Shown piece by piece: positions 8,930 through 18,231 of a stretch of DNA of 64,000 nt. The DNA is taken from the NCBI GenBank assembly GCA_030442055.1, contig JAUJEB010000007.1, forward strand, positions 496,001-560,000, in the 5' to 3' direction. This DNA is from Agaribacillus aureus (GTDB lineage: Bacteria > Bacteroidota > Bacteroidia > Cytophagales > Cyclobacteriaceae). The translations under genes and the position numbers were made by a program. The notes beneath the pieces were generated by a model. The model saw only the letters and a list, made by a program, of their open reading frames with translations. It did no database searches and was not told where the DNA came from. Position 1 is the stretch's first letter, and each line of letters opens with the position of its first letter.

Positions 8930-8953
8930 ATAACTTGACTTGTTAGTGGAACA

Positions 8954-9037
8954 CAAATATATTTGTATTTTTCTTTTCAAGAAAATTTTCATCAAGAATA
9001 CATTTCTTTTAATGAAAAAAAATTTCCTTTAGAGAAA
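8954..9037. promoter_or_regulatory. Divergent control region with three TTTC-N7-GAAA dyads
   Basis: Three identical dyads of the form TTTC, seven bases, GAAA lie at 8970-8984, 9003-9017 and 9023-9037. A TATATTTG box (minus strand 8954-8961, overlapping a plus-strand copy at 8958-8965) fits the Bacteroidota -7 element for the regulator gene, and the first dyad falls in its -33 region. The arrangement suggests autoregulation by the XRE-cupin protein plus control of the transporter. That binding is inferred, not shown. Confidence 0.6.
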
Positions 9038-9128
9038 TATTAATAATTTAATAACAACTATTTCTCATAAATTCTTGTTTTGCATGATAAATTTATCAGC
9101 CGGTCAAAGTCGATAACATTTTCTTTAA

Positions 9129-10415
9129 ATGAAAAATTTAATTTCCCTGATTAATGGTGTGCGGATCACTAGAAACGATTTGTTTCTAATGTCTGCAGCA
9201 TTCATTACCTATACCGGAATGTACGCAGTGCGGAAGTCATTTCTTGCCGGACAATTCACAGGGGAGGCCATAAACGGTTTTGACTTTAAGACTATTTTGG
9301 TGGTTAGTCAGGTGGTAGGTTATATGCTTTCCAAATTTATCGGGATCAAAGTTGTTTCGGAATGCCCGGCTAACCGGCGAAGTCTTCTGTTGGTGGGCCT
9401 GGTAAGTTTTGGACTTTTAATGTTACTGGCATTCGCTTATTTGCCATTTCATCTAAAACCGCTGGCACTATTTTTTAACGGGCTTCCTTTGGGAATTATC
9501 TTTGGACTGGTGCTCTCCTATCTTGAAGGCAGAAGGAATACCGAGCTTTTAGCTGCAACCCTTAGCGCGACCTTTGTGTTTTCGACAGGGTTTATAAAGA
9601 CCACAGGGTTATTGTTGATGCAAGATTATGGTATCAGCGAGTTTATGATGCCCTTTGTTACCGGGCTTATTTTCTTTCCTCCTTTTCTGCTTTCGGTTTG
9701 GCTTTTAAGAAGGTGTAAACCTCCCACCGTTGATGACATAGCCTTGAGAACCGAGCGTATTCCTATGAGAGCAGATCAAAGAAAGGATTTCCTTAAAAAA
9801 CATGGGCTGACTTTTGGTGTCTTGGTGATTATTTACATTTTGTTGACAACGGTACGCGATTTCAGGGACAATTTTATGGTAGAATTTTGGTCTGAGCTTA
9901 ATTTTAGTGATCAACCCGAGGTTATTACATTGACCGAGATACCGATAGCCATGGTCGTTTTGGTAATCGCTGCCCTTGGGATTTTGATACGAAGTAACCG
10001 GATAGCCTTTAAATGGGGCCTCTACGCTACGGTTTTGGGCGCGATTTTGCTATTGCTCTCCACTTTTCTTTTTGAAATAGGATTGCTCTCCCCCATTAAC
10101 TGGATGATTTGGTCGGGAATGGGAATATATCTTCCCTACATCCTGTTTCATTGCGTGTTGTTTGAACGGTTCATTGCGCTTCTAAGGTATATGGGAACCA
10201 TAGGTTTCCTTTTCTATGTCGCCGATGCATTTGGATACCTGGTAAGCGTAGGGGTATTGATTTCAAAGGAGGCCTTTGACTACCAACACTCGTGGTTAAC
10301 CTTTTTTTCAAAATTGAATATTTATGCCGCCCTGAGCATTATTGCTATGACCATCGCCATTTTGATTTTATCACATTACGAGCAAAAAAAGATAGTGGCT
10401 AAGACCAACTTTTAA
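9129..10415 (+). CDS. DUF5690-family MFS-like transporter
   Basis: The 428-residue protein has about twelve hydrophobic segments in two six-helix halves, with a basic central loop (RTERIPMRADQRKDF) near residue 210. The opening TYTGMYAVRKSFLAGQF with an arginine-lysine pair in TM1 resembles organophosphate/phosphonate antiporter-type MFS proteins and is typical of DUF5690. Its position divergent from a phosphonate-type dehydrogenase supports uptake of a phosphonate or related organophosphorus compound across the inner membrane; the substrate is inferred from context. It is followed by a strong bidirectional hairpin. Confidence 0.75.
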   Translation: MKNLISLINGVRITRNDLFLMSAAFITYTGMYAVRKSFLAGQFTGEAINGFDFKTILVVSQVVGYMLSKFIGIKVVSECPANRRSLLLVGLVSFGLLMLLAFAYLPFHLKPLALFFNGLPLGIIFGLVLSYLEGRRNTELLAATLSATFVFSTGFIKTTGLLLMQDYGISEFMMPFVTGLIFFPPFLLSVWLLRRCKPPTVDDIALRTERIPMRADQRKDFLKKHGLTFGVLVIIYILLTTVRDFRDNFMVEFWSELNFSDQPEVITLTEIPIAMVVLVIAALGILIRSNRIAFKWGLYATVLGAILLLLSTFLFEIGLLSPINWMIWSGMGIYLPYILFHCVLFERFIALLRYMGTIGFLFYVADAFGYLVSVGVLISKEAFDYQHSWLTFFSKLNIYAALSIIAMTIAILILSHYEQKKIVAKTNF

Positions 10416-10453
10416 AAATTAGTAAAGCGAAAAAATAACGACTGGCTTTTCCG

Positions 10454-10486
10454 ACTGGTGCAGGTCTTCCAGAGGCCTGCACCAGT
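10454..10486. terminator. Bidirectional hairpin between convergent genes
   Basis: Perfect 11-bp inverted repeat, ACTGGTGCAGG (10454-10464) and CCTGCACCAGT (10476-10486), with an 11-base loop. It lies between the plus-strand transporter (ending 10415) and the minus-strand globin (ending 10496) and probably stops both transcripts. Confidence 0.7.
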
Positions 10487-10495
10487 TAGTTTATC

Positions 10496-10906
10496 TTATA
10501 CCTTATCGTGATGGGCAATTATATAGGATATACCTTTTTCCAATACCAGGTTCCAATCTGACTCAATTTCTGGTGTAAAAGCATAGTCTGCCTTTTCGAT
10601 AACCTTGAGTAAACTGGTACGCCAGTACTGGTACAGGTAGGGAGGGATAGCCATGTTTGCCTTGGAATGTGTAGATGCAATACGGTTGATGGCCGATTTA
10701 CCAGCCATATCGCCGTTTGCAAACAATATCAGATAGTTGATGCCAAAACGAAGGAGTTTTTTCTGATTAGCCATATCTACATCCTTAAAAAACTCAGGAA
10801 CTGACGGATGAGATTTCAGAAAAACTTCATAGAACTGACCTATGAAATCTTCAGTATTCAAACAGCGACCATAGCTCTTTTTCACATTATCAATAGAATT
10901 TTTCAT
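10496..10906 (-). CDS. Single-domain globin
   Basis: The 136-residue protein has a globin pattern: FYEVFLKSHPSVPEFF in the A-C helices, KKLLRFGINYLILFANGD in the E region, and RIASTHSKANMAIPPYLYQYW spanning the F-G helices, where the histidine of STHS is the likely proximal haem ligand. It is shorter than flavohaemoglobins and carries no reductase domain. It could be an O2/NO-binding globin or a redox sensor. It is unlike the group III truncated haemoglobin at 59506. It stands alone, 255 bases from the next gene. Confidence 0.7.
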   Translation of the reverse strand: MKNSIDNVKKSYGRCLNTEDFIGQFYEVFLKSHPSVPEFFKDVDMANQKKLLRFGINYLILFANGDMAGKSAINRIASTHSKANMAIPPYLYQYWRTSLLKVIEKADYAFTPEIESDWNLVLEKGISYIIAHHDKV

Positions 10907-11162
10907 AAAAGTGGGTGTTATTAGTGTAGATTAAAAAAATGGCAAAATTAACCTTCTATTTGTAAAAATCATAGGTCTACTGGCTAATTTGGACGTTTTT
11001 CGAAAAATATATTGAAATCTATCAATACCGATTTTCAACAGAAAACAAGGAGGTTAATGGAAATAGTTGACTACCAATATCTTGTGGATATTCTATGATC
11101 CTGTACTGTTAACTTGCTTAAAACCTCAATTTCTGGCAGGTCCTCCAGAGGCTGTGCCCACA

Positions 11163-13601
11163 TCAATCGGCCCTTAATGCCATGACAGGATTTACGGACG
11201 TTGCCCTTTGTGCGGGAATGACGGCCGCCAGTAAGGTCACTAAAAATAAAAAAACAGCAGCCATTCCGAATATCTGAAAATCAAAGGTTTCTACGCTATA
11301 CAAGGTACTGGAAAAGTAATTAGACAGCGCGATGGATAATAAAAGCCCTGTCGACAAACCGGCAAGGGCCAATTTCAGGACTTCAAAAACGATCATTTTA
11401 AACATATCCCGTCGTTCGGCACCCAACACCCTCCTGACTCCTAATTCTTTGGTTCGTTGTCCCACCGCATAGGCCATGACGCTGTAGATACCAATTCCCG
11501 ACAGCAAGAGTGCGAGTAGCGCAAAAGCTGCAAAAATGTCATTGCTTAATCTGTTTTGCCACAGTTTGACGTCGATCAATTCCTGGTAGGTGATATGGTC
11601 ATAAGTGCTCTGGTTGGCGTCTGCCGCCAGAACGGCTTTTTTTATTTCAGGCACCAGGTCCATCCCGTGCTTTGTTTTAAGCAGTAGGTACTGGTTCGGC
11701 TGAGGTTCCTGGATAGAGGAGATGTAAATGTCAAGGCTGTTCTTTTGTCCGATGAAGTCATACTGGATGTTGTCAACCACACCGACAATAGTATAATAAT
11801 CTGCCTCGTGATCCGGATCCCCCCATTTTACTTTCAGACCCAGCGGATCCTGGTCCGGCCACATTTTCTCTGCAAGCCCCTGACTAATGACCGCAACAAG
11901 GGAGGCGCCTTCAAGATCAAATTCGTTAAAGGTTCTGCCATGGACCAATGGGATACCCATCATTTCGAAGTAGTCGGTGGTGACAAATTGATAGTTTACA
12001 AAGGGATTGTTCCTTTGCTCGACAACCGTCTGGGCTTCTACAGTAAATTTACTTTTTGACTGGTAGCCTGCATTTTCCTGTTCTACCGACAGCGGAAGAT
12101 TGCTGTTCATAACCACTGCCTCAACACCAGGTATTTTTTCCAGGTTAGCCATGGTCTGGTGATAAAAACTTCCGATTTTTTGGGGATCAGACCGGGGATA
12201 GGTTTTCCATGGCAGGGCGATTTTGAAAGTGAATATGTCCGACAGGTCCAGTCCGATATTTTCCTTTTGCAGGTTGTCAAAACTTTTAAAAATCATTCCC
12301 GAACCGACGAGCAATAATACTCCTAAAGCCAGCTCGGCCGCCACAAATACCTTTCTTAGTTTGTTACGCTGCCGGCTACCTGTTGATCCTTTGCTTGCCT
12401 TGATGAGGTTAGACAGATTGATACTGCTGCTTTTCAGTGCCGGCGTAATGCCTGTCAGTACACCACAAGTAATGCTGAGCAGAAAGGCAAAAAGCAATAC
12501 GCGTAGGTCCATGGTCACTTCTATCCAATGAGGCAGTTCCTGGGTGACATAGTACCTGAAAAAATCCACGATAACAAAGGAAAGCAGCACACCCAGCACT
12601 CCGCCCAATAGAGAAATGGTGATGCTCTCAGTAATAAACTGGCTGATCAGTCTTCTTTTGCCTGACCCGAGGATCGTCCTTACCGCCACTTCCCTGTCCC
12701 TGCCGGCGGCGGCAGAAAGCTGCAGGTTAGCAACGTTGACACAGGCGATGAGGAGCAAAAATATTACGGCGATGGAAAGCATGTAGAGGTAGGGCCTGAT
12801 GTTTCCCATATACAGATCCTGCAGGGTGGTTATCTTTAGATCCAGGCCGTCGTTGGTTTCGGGAAAGTTGTCCGCCAGCTTTTTTCCAGCGGCTTCCACC
12901 TGCCTTTTGGCTTCACTGAAGCTGATATCTGCCCGCAGGCGACCCAGGCCATAATCGAATTTATGTTTGCGGTCTGTAACCTGTTTGTTGAAAATCACAC
13001 CGGAGCGAAACAATCCGACGCCAAATGGAAAATTTATGCCTGGCGGTAGTATGCCAAATACCGTGTAAGACGGTGATCCATCCAATGTGATGGTATTTTG
13101 AAGAATATCGGGGTCGCCCCCGTATCTTCTTTGCCAAAGTTCATGGGTAAGCACAACGTCGTCTGTCCGGCGCAGGTCATAGTCCTCCGGCCAAGCCTTC
13201 CCCAGATGCATATCAAGTCCCAGTATCGCAAACAGGTTCCCCGAACATAGGGTGGCGGGCACCTCTTCAGGTATCAGGTTGCTGTTTTCTTCATCTGCGC
13301 TGATGTTATAGGCAGAGCCTGACCGATAGGTGGCAATATCTTCAAAAGCTGTGGTCCATTCCAGCAAATCCCTTGCCTCTCGAATGGATATTTTACCTTC
13401 TTCATTACCTTTCAGAGATTTGATTACCACCAGGCGCTCGGGGTCATGATATGGTAGTGGTTTTAACAGCAGGGCATTGACAAAGCTGAATATGGCGGCA
13501 CTTGCCCCGATGCCGAGCGCCAAGGTAAATATAATAGTCAGCGTATAAACAGGCTGTTTCCTGATTAATCTCCAAAAGAGTTTTTGATGTTGGAATGGCA
13601 T
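11163..13601 (-). CDS. MacB/FtsX-type ABC permease (ADOP-like duplicated permease)
   Basis: The 812-residue protein has two FtsX-type permease halves, each with MacB periplasmic core regions. The first transmembrane segment [20 protein letters not shown] followed by [19 protein letters not shown] is the signature of the orphan duplicated (ADOP) permeases best known from Acidobacteria. FtsX helices follow near residues 275-430 and 690-800. No ATPase gene is adjacent. Such proteins extrude peptides or lipids or transmit mechanical signals with a partner MacB-like ATPase. The start motif differs from the Bacteroidota-type permease at 14143, so lateral acquisition is possible. Confidence 0.82.
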   Translation of the reverse strand: MPFQHQKLFWRLIRKQPVYTLTIIFTLALGIGASAAIFSFVNALLLKPLPYHDPERLVVIKSLKGNEEGKISIREARDLLEWTTAFEDIATYRSGSAYNISADEENSNLIPEEVPATLCSGNLFAILGLDMHLGKAWPEDYDLRRTDDVVLTHELWQRRYGGDPDILQNTITLDGSPSYTVFGILPPGINFPFGVGLFRSGVIFNKQVTDRKHKFDYGLGRLRADISFSEAKRQVEAAGKKLADNFPETNDGLDLKITTLQDLYMGNIRPYLYMLSIAVIFLLLIACVNVANLQLSAAAGRDREVAVRTILGSGKRRLISQFITESITISLLGGVLGVLLSFVIVDFFRYYVTQELPHWIEVTMDLRVLLFAFLLSITCGVLTGITPALKSSSINLSNLIKASKGSTGSRQRNKLRKVFVAAELALGVLLLVGSGMIFKSFDNLQKENIGLDLSDIFTFKIALPWKTYPRSDPQKIGSFYHQTMANLEKIPGVEAVVMNSNLPLSVEQENAGYQSKSKFTVEAQTVVEQRNNPFVNYQFVTTDYFEMMGIPLVHGRTFNEFDLEGASLVAVISQGLAEKMWPDQDPLGLKVKWGDPDHEADYYTIVGVVDNIQYDFIGQKNSLDIYISSIQEPQPNQYLLLKTKHGMDLVPEIKKAVLAADANQSTYDHITYQELIDVKLWQNRLSNDIFAAFALLALLLSGIGIYSVMAYAVGQRTKELGVRRVLGAERRDMFKMIVFEVLKLALAGLSTGLLLSIALSNYFSSTLYSVETFDFQIFGMAAVFLFLVTLLAAVIPAQRATSVNPVMALRAD

Positions 13602-13652
13602 TTTTTTTGGTAATTATACGGGATGCCGGTTGACAACGTAGCAACCCTTAGT

Positions 13653-13711
13653 TGCAACACCATTGCAATTAAAGATTCTCTTTTATTAAATGCAACATTA
13701 CTGCAATTAAA
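13653..13711. repeat. Two 21-bp direct repeats upstream of the large permease
   Basis: TGCAACACCATTGCAATTAA (from 13653) and TGCAACATTACTGCAATTAA (from 13691) are direct repeats 38 bases apart, with a related TTGCAA-type element just before. They sit 50-110 bases upstream of the permease start on its promoter side. Role as regulator sites is a guess; TTTGCA-like sequence is also common in Bacteroidota promoters. Confidence 0.35.
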
Positions 13712-13859
13712 ACTGGGGACCTTTGCGAAGATCTTGTTTCCAGGCAATTATCTCGAAAAGGCTTATTTAGTCGTATTTCAAGTGCTTTGATTGGTTTTCA
13801 AAACAGACATATGACCGTAGAAAATTCTACACTTAGATGAGGTTTAGCGCCACTCTGAA

Positions 13860-14051
13860 TTAATAAAGGTTTTTGCTGGCGTCTCTCTTTTCCTTCTCAA
13901 AAGTGTTATTCAATTTTTCCAGTTCAATTTTCTTCTCTGAGGCGGTCAGGTTTTTGTTTTCTTCGAGTTTCTTTTTCAGAATTTCATACTTCTCATTTAG
14001 CGTTTGGATATGGTCATCTTGTCCTGAAGAATGTAATTTTAATGTTTCCAT
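13860..14051 (-). CDS. Small coiled-coil protein
   Basis: The 63-residue protein is almost entirely charged helix (NEKYEILKKKLEENKNL, EKKIELEKLNNTFEKEKRD), predicted to form a coiled coil. It has an ATG start and a well-placed stop. It lies 91 bases after a permease gene on the same strand and may be transcribed with the PadR-permease unit. The family is not recognised. Low complexity makes chance coding possible, but codon composition looks normal. Confidence 0.5.
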   Translation of the reverse strand: METLKLHSSGQDDHIQTLNEKYEILKKKLEENKNLTASEKKIELEKLNNTFEKEKRDASKNLY

Positions 14052-14142
14052 AATTTTTTGGTCTGAGTGCGATCCATAACAAATGACGGTGAATCGATAA
14101 GTATTACAACGTGGCAGTTGTTTGTGGGTTGACTAATATTTT

Positions 14143-16740
14143 TTATTCATCCTTTATAACATCTATCGGATTTATCATGGATGCCCTTGCTGTATGATAA
14201 CTGATCGTCAGGCAGCCCACCAAAAGCGTCAACAAACCTGCTAGTACAAATATCCACCATGAGATACTGATTCTATGCGCATAGTTTTGCAGCCAATCAT
14301 TCATTAAATACCAGGATATTGGCATGGCAATAATTGCGGAGTAAATGATCCATTTTAAAAAATCCTGGGACAGCATATAAAATAAGTTTTTCACACTGGC
14401 GCCAATTACCTTCCTGATACCAATTTCCTTTACTCTCATTTCCACGGCAAAGGCTGAAAGCGCGAAAAGACCAAGACAGGCTAATGCCAATGCTATCATT
14501 GAAAGAGAGCTCATGAGTTTTGCGATAGCCCTATCCTTTTCATAAAAATTACCCAACTCCTGGTCCAGGAATTCATATGAAAAAGGCACTTCGGCATTTA
14601 CATCCTTGTGAAGTTGGCGTACATATTCCATTCCTTCTCTTAGTTTACCTTTTGCAAACCGGACCACCGGTTTCGGGCCAAGATTTCCCTGGTTATATAA
14701 AAACAACGGTTTAATAGGTATGGATAAATGCTGAAAATGAAAATCTTCAATGACTCCTATTACCTCATGCTTACCCCAATAGGCCATAGTTAGCCTTTTG
14801 CCTATGGCATCTCCCGAAAATAGATCCTCGGCAGCGGTTTTGTTGATGACAATGCCCTTATAATTATTTTCTTTGGTGCTATCTTGTTTATATTCGTCAC
14901 CATAAAAACGCCCTTCAAGTAAGTTTACACCATACAACTCCGGAAAATCATCACTTGCCCATCCTATATATATAGAAACCTTCAAATCAGGATCATTGTC
15001 AAACCCCCAGCAGTCCATGTTAAAATCATATAAAGGAAATTCGCTACAACCAACTGCGGCAATGGCACTTGATTTTTTGAGCTCATTAAATATGAATGAG
15101 CGTTTATTTGACATCACTTCCCTTTCATCTTTATCTCTTATTCTCAATTCTTCATTTACAAATTCAAAGCTTACGATACTTTCCTTTTCAAACCCAGGAT
15201 CTTTTGATTGCATAAAATCCAATTGACCATGAATAACAAAGGTGCTGATCAATAACCCAATACATATGCTGTATTGGATTACGACACTTATCTGACGGAA
15301 TACACTGCGTGTGCCTGCCATTCCCCCTTTTAATGCATTAACAGGACTGAAGGAAGAGAGGAGAATGGAAGGATAAATTCCGGCAGTGGCAATAATACAT
15401 ATTAAGCCAATAATAGCTTTTGTTAAAAATTCAGCATTCAAATAATCAATGGAAAACACCTGGCCGGTGAGTATAAAGAGGTGCTCTTTGAAAATCTCTA
15501 AAAACAGGATTGCTAGTATTAAGGAAAGAAAAATCACCAAAAATGACTCTATATAGAATTGAATAAAAATACCGCTACGCCGGGCCCCGGTTATTTTTTT
15601 TATGCCAATTTCCTTTGTCCGTTTACTTGCCTGAACCGTTGCCAGGTTTATATAATTCACCAAAGAGACTAACAATATAAGAATGGCAATGGCTCCTATT
15701 ATTTCAATCTGGACTTCGTTACCGTGAGAAAACCATTCGAAATCTGATCGAAAGTATATATCCGTTAAAGGGAATAGCTCGGCCAGCACTTTCGTTGATA
15801 TATTGGCATATATGCCACGTGGTTCGGTTTTAATTTTGTTTTCAAAATCTGTTATATTGGTATTCTCCTGTAAGCAGACAAATCCAAATCTTATTCTATT
15901 CCAGCGACGTTCATTCTGTGAAACAATAAAGTCAAAATCGAAGGAAGAATTGGATGGTACATCTTCCATGACTCCAACTACCTTATAAGATTGTGTATCG
16001 TTGTGTTCAAATATTAGTAGTTTTCCAATTGGATTATCATTGCCAAATAGTCTATGCGCCGTATTTTGAGTCAATATGATCGTATTAGGATTAGCTAATA
16101 AGGAATCTCCACTATGATCAATCAGGGCGAAATCAAATATGGATAGGAAACCTGGATGTGCGGCGATCCCTTTAGCCTTAAATTTAACTTCCCTCTTATC
16201 GTTTTGCAGATAGGCATCAATGTCCGATATTTCCGTAAAATACTTAACTTCAGGGTACTTAGAGGCAACTTTTTTAGCCAGGAAGGAATATCTGGGCCTA
16301 ACATGATCTACTGTACTATCGGTTTTAACTGTTAGCAGATAGGTATTATTGGCATTTTTGTGAAATTTGTCGGTTTTTAGTTCGCTTTCCCTCCAAAAAT
16401 AAATGGCAATAAAAGCAAAAAGTCCTACGGTTAGTCCGGTGATATTCAGGATGGTGTAAAGTTTGTCACCGATCAACCTCCGGTAACTCAACTTAAGATT
16501 CGATTTGAAAATGTCCATGCTATTATGTGAAAAATAGGTAACGTCTATATTGTTTAATCTATAAAAACGGAAAGCTGTGAGCGCGGCAAGGATAAATTTT
16601 CGATTAGCTTTTCTTTGTCCAAACCTTTCACAATTACGGTGATACAACTCATGCATGTCACCCTGTAGCTCATCTATATATTTGTCGGAGCAGATCAAAT
16701 TCAGGAGACGGTCTGCCCATTTTGGAGGAAGATTACTCAT
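14143..16740 (-). CDS. Bacteroidota-type FtsX/MacB ABC permease with N-terminal prefix domain
   Basis: The 865-residue protein starts with a permease-prefix domain (residues about 1-75: PKWADRLLNLICSDKYIDEL, GDMHELYHRNCERFG), then two MacB-core/FtsX halves beginning at NLKLSYRRLIGDKLYTILNI. FtsX helices carry the KEIGIKKITGA and KEIGIRKVIGA loops. It is a permease of the Bacteroidota antimicrobial-peptide/envelope-stress type that needs a separate ATPase. Its start overlaps the end of the padR gene by 8 bases, showing translational coupling: the PadR protein is almost certainly its dedicated regulator. Confidence 0.88.
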   Translation of the reverse strand: MSNLPPKWADRLLNLICSDKYIDELQGDMHELYHRNCERFGQRKANRKFILAALTAFRFYRLNNIDVTYFSHNSMDIFKSNLKLSYRRLIGDKLYTILNITGLTVGLFAFIAIYFWRESELKTDKFHKNANNTYLLTVKTDSTVDHVRPRYSFLAKKVASKYPEVKYFTEISDIDAYLQNDKREVKFKAKGIAAHPGFLSIFDFALIDHSGDSLLANPNTIILTQNTAHRLFGNDNPIGKLLIFEHNDTQSYKVVGVMEDVPSNSSFDFDFIVSQNERRWNRIRFGFVCLQENTNITDFENKIKTEPRGIYANISTKVLAELFPLTDIYFRSDFEWFSHGNEVQIEIIGAIAILILLVSLVNYINLATVQASKRTKEIGIKKITGARRSGIFIQFYIESFLVIFLSLILAILFLEIFKEHLFILTGQVFSIDYLNAEFLTKAIIGLICIIATAGIYPSILLSSFSPVNALKGGMAGTRSVFRQISVVIQYSICIGLLISTFVIHGQLDFMQSKDPGFEKESIVSFEFVNEELRIRDKDEREVMSNKRSFIFNELKKSSAIAAVGCSEFPLYDFNMDCWGFDNDPDLKVSIYIGWASDDFPELYGVNLLEGRFYGDEYKQDSTKENNYKGIVINKTAAEDLFSGDAIGKRLTMAYWGKHEVIGVIEDFHFQHLSIPIKPLFLYNQGNLGPKPVVRFAKGKLREGMEYVRQLHKDVNAEVPFSYEFLDQELGNFYEKDRAIAKLMSSLSMIALALACLGLFALSAFAVEMRVKEIGIRKVIGASVKNLFYMLSQDFLKWIIYSAIIAMPISWYLMNDWLQNYAHRISISWWIFVLAGLLTLLVGCLTISYHTARASMINPIDVIKDE

Positions 16741-17065
16741 AGTTGAATTTAAACTTTGGAAGTAGATGCCATAGCTGTTCTCTTTGTTCCCGCGCTTTGG
16801 CTAAAACGCGGACTCCGTATTGCGTGATCCTGTAAAGTCTCTTCTTTCTACCCCCTCGTTTTGCTGAAGCCCCTCCGTAGTAAGATTCTACGAATCCTTT
16901 TTTCTCCAATCGGTACATGGCCGTGTGGATGGTGCTGACAGTTACCTTCCTTTCGGTTTTCTCATAAATGGTATCTGCCACATTTATGCCATATGCCTCC
17001 CCATCTAAGATGCCTATTGTCAGTAAAACAAGCTCTTCAAATTCACCAAGTTGCGTTCCTTTCAT
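16733..17065 (-). CDS. PadR-family transcriptional regulator
   Basis: The 110-residue protein is a PadR winged helix: LGEFEELVLLTIGILDGEAY, then VSTIHTAMYRLEKKGFVES and the basic wing GGASAKRGGRKKRLYRIT. This short form lacks the long C-terminal helix of effector-binding PadRs and is the type usually coupled to prefix-domain FtsX permeases in Bacteroidota. It probably represses its own operon. A 14-bp direct repeat lies just upstream of its start. Confidence 0.9.
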   Translation of the reverse strand: MKGTQLGEFEELVLLTIGILDGEAYGINVADTIYEKTERKVTVSTIHTAMYRLEKKGFVESYYGGASAKRGGRKKRLYRITQYGVRVLAKAREQREQLWHLLPKFKFNYE

Positions 17066-17072
17066 ATATTAC

Positions 17073-17117
17073 ATTCTTATTTGTCAATAAAATAAATTAT
17101 TTTATTCTTAAATGTCA
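17073..17117. promoter_or_regulatory. Direct repeat in the padR promoter
   Basis: ATTCTTATTTGTCA (17073-17086) and ATTCTTAAATGTCA (17104-17117) match at 12 of 14 positions and are spaced 31 bases (about three helical turns) apart, immediately upstream of padR. They are candidates for autoregulatory PadR binding sites. Confidence 0.4.
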
Positions 17118-17160
17118 AACAAATGGAGAAATATTTGAATTTTGCCGATGGCAGAAATGT

Positions 17161-17415
17161 CGCTAGCCCGCGTTTGAGTGCAACGGAAACGCGGGCACTA
17201 CACCGTAAGCCGGTTTGCCATGATCCCTGCGGTTACAAATAAATTCCTTTGTATAGTTGGGTTTGCATTTTTGGATATTTTTTCGAGGAAAGCAAATTGT
17301 GGTGGATTAATCTTAAAACCCGCACGCGTTACGTTTGCGCTGAAGCTTTCGCAACCGCTAAAGCTTTATGTGAACCCGGTGAGCGTAGGAGCCACACTTC
17401 GTTAAACGCGTGCTA
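17161..17415 (+). repeat. Palindrome-ended REP-like repeat, copy A
   Basis: First of five related copies (others at 18041, 20571, 21244, 22182), all in the same orientation. It begins CGCTAGCCCGCGTTT and ends AACGCGTGCTA, a diverged version of the ends in other copies. Compensatory change is visible in the 5' hairpin: the stem GCCCGCGTTT pairs with AAACGCGGGC, whereas other copies have GCGCGCGTTT with AAACGCGCGC. That covariation supports a selected or replicated folded structure. It lies between padR and the SRPBCC gene. Confidence 0.8.
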
Positions 17416-17447
17416 AAGAATTTTCATGATCATTTTTTAGAATTTAG

Positions 17448-17477
17448 TTGCAATTTGCAATAACTAGTATATATTTG
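17448..17477 (+). promoter_or_regulatory. Bacteroidota promoter for the SRPBCC gene
   Basis: TTG (17448-17450), a 19-base spacer and TATATTTG (17470-17477) match the Bacteroidota primary-sigma consensus. The predicted transcript would start about 17484, only 8 bases before the ATG at 17492, which favours the ATG at 17510 as the true start. Three TTGCAA hexamers overlap the promoter. Confidence 0.6.
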
Positions 17478-17509
17478 CAACTGGTTTTAAAATGCAAGTA
17501 AAAAGGACT

Positions 17510-17947
17510 ATGAATTTAAAAAGCAAAAGTTATTCAACAAGACTGATTGTTAGCTGTTCCGAGAAAAATGCTTTTGAAGCACTCTCTACAAAAATTGGGG
17601 ATTGGTGGGGGGATCAAGACAAATCGGCAAAGCAGTTAGGAGATGTCTTCACCATTTCATGGGGTGAACCCTGGTATCAGTTTAGGGTTATCGAGTATGT
17701 ACCGAACAAAAAAATAATTTGGGAATGCATTGATTCTAAGCAGATTATTGGTGACCTAGATGGGGTTGAGAAAGAATGGGTAGGAACTCAACTTCAGTGG
17801 ACAATCAGTAAGTCAAATAAGCGTGAGATTGAACTGGAATTTAAACATGAGGGGCTTGTGCCCGAATTTATTTGTTACGATTTCTGCTCTAATACCTGGG
17901 ACAGATTCATTGCATTTAATCTTAAAAAACACCTGGAGAACAATTAA
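17510..17947 (+). CDS. SRPBCC (START/AHSA1-like) domain protein
   Basis: The 145-residue protein has a single SRPBCC ligand-binding fold: STRLIVSCSEKNAFEALST, an IGDWWG turn, GDVFTISWGEPWYQFRVIEY, and the C-terminal long helix WDRFIAFNLKKHLE. Such proteins bind hydrophobic ligands in a deep cavity; the role here is unknown. The start at 17510 is preferred over 17492 on promoter spacing. It sits alone between repeat copies A and B, the first solo gene of the repeat-separated array. Confidence 0.75.
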   Translation: MNLKSKSYSTRLIVSCSEKNAFEALSTKIGDWWGDQDKSAKQLGDVFTISWGEPWYQFRVIEYVPNKKIIWECIDSKQIIGDLDGVEKEWVGTQLQWTISKSNKREIELEFKHEGLVPEFICYDFCSNTWDRFIAFNLKKHLENN

Positions 17948-18040
17948 TTATTGCTGAGGTTCCTAAATTGCATATAGCGTCCAAATAAATACCATTAGTG
18001 GTGTTTATTCCCTAATTATTGCATATAAAATGCACAAACT

Positions 18041-18231
18041 GATAGCGCGTTTGAGTGCAACGAAAATGCGTGCACTACATCATAAGCCGGTTCGCCATGA
18101 TCCCTGCGGTTACAAATAAATTCTTTTATATAGCGGGGTTTGGATTTTTGGTATATTTTCGAAGAAAGCAAATTGTGGAAGATTAGTCTTAAAATCCGCA
18201 CGCGTTTAACGAAGTATAACGCGTGCTATCG
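18041..18231 (+). repeat. REP-like repeat, copy B (short form)
   Basis: This copy keeps both ends and the central approximately 110 bases but lacks an approximately 70-base block that the other copies have inside the 3' hairpin. Its 3' end is a simple hairpin, GCACGCGTT, an 11-base loop, AACGCGTGC. The loop TTTAACGAAGT is the reverse complement of the corresponding segment in the long copies, as if the loop had flipped. The minus-strand stop codon of the neighbouring immunity-like gene lies inside this copy. Confidence 0.8.

Noticed and set aside
17178-17405. A 75-codon ORF spanning repeat copy A, with related ORFs in copies D (21261-21488) and E (22214-22423)
   Set aside because: The frame is broken in copies B and C, and differences between copies A and D change the residue at about one position in five with little sign of synonymous bias. 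It is a by-product of the repeat, not a conserved protein.
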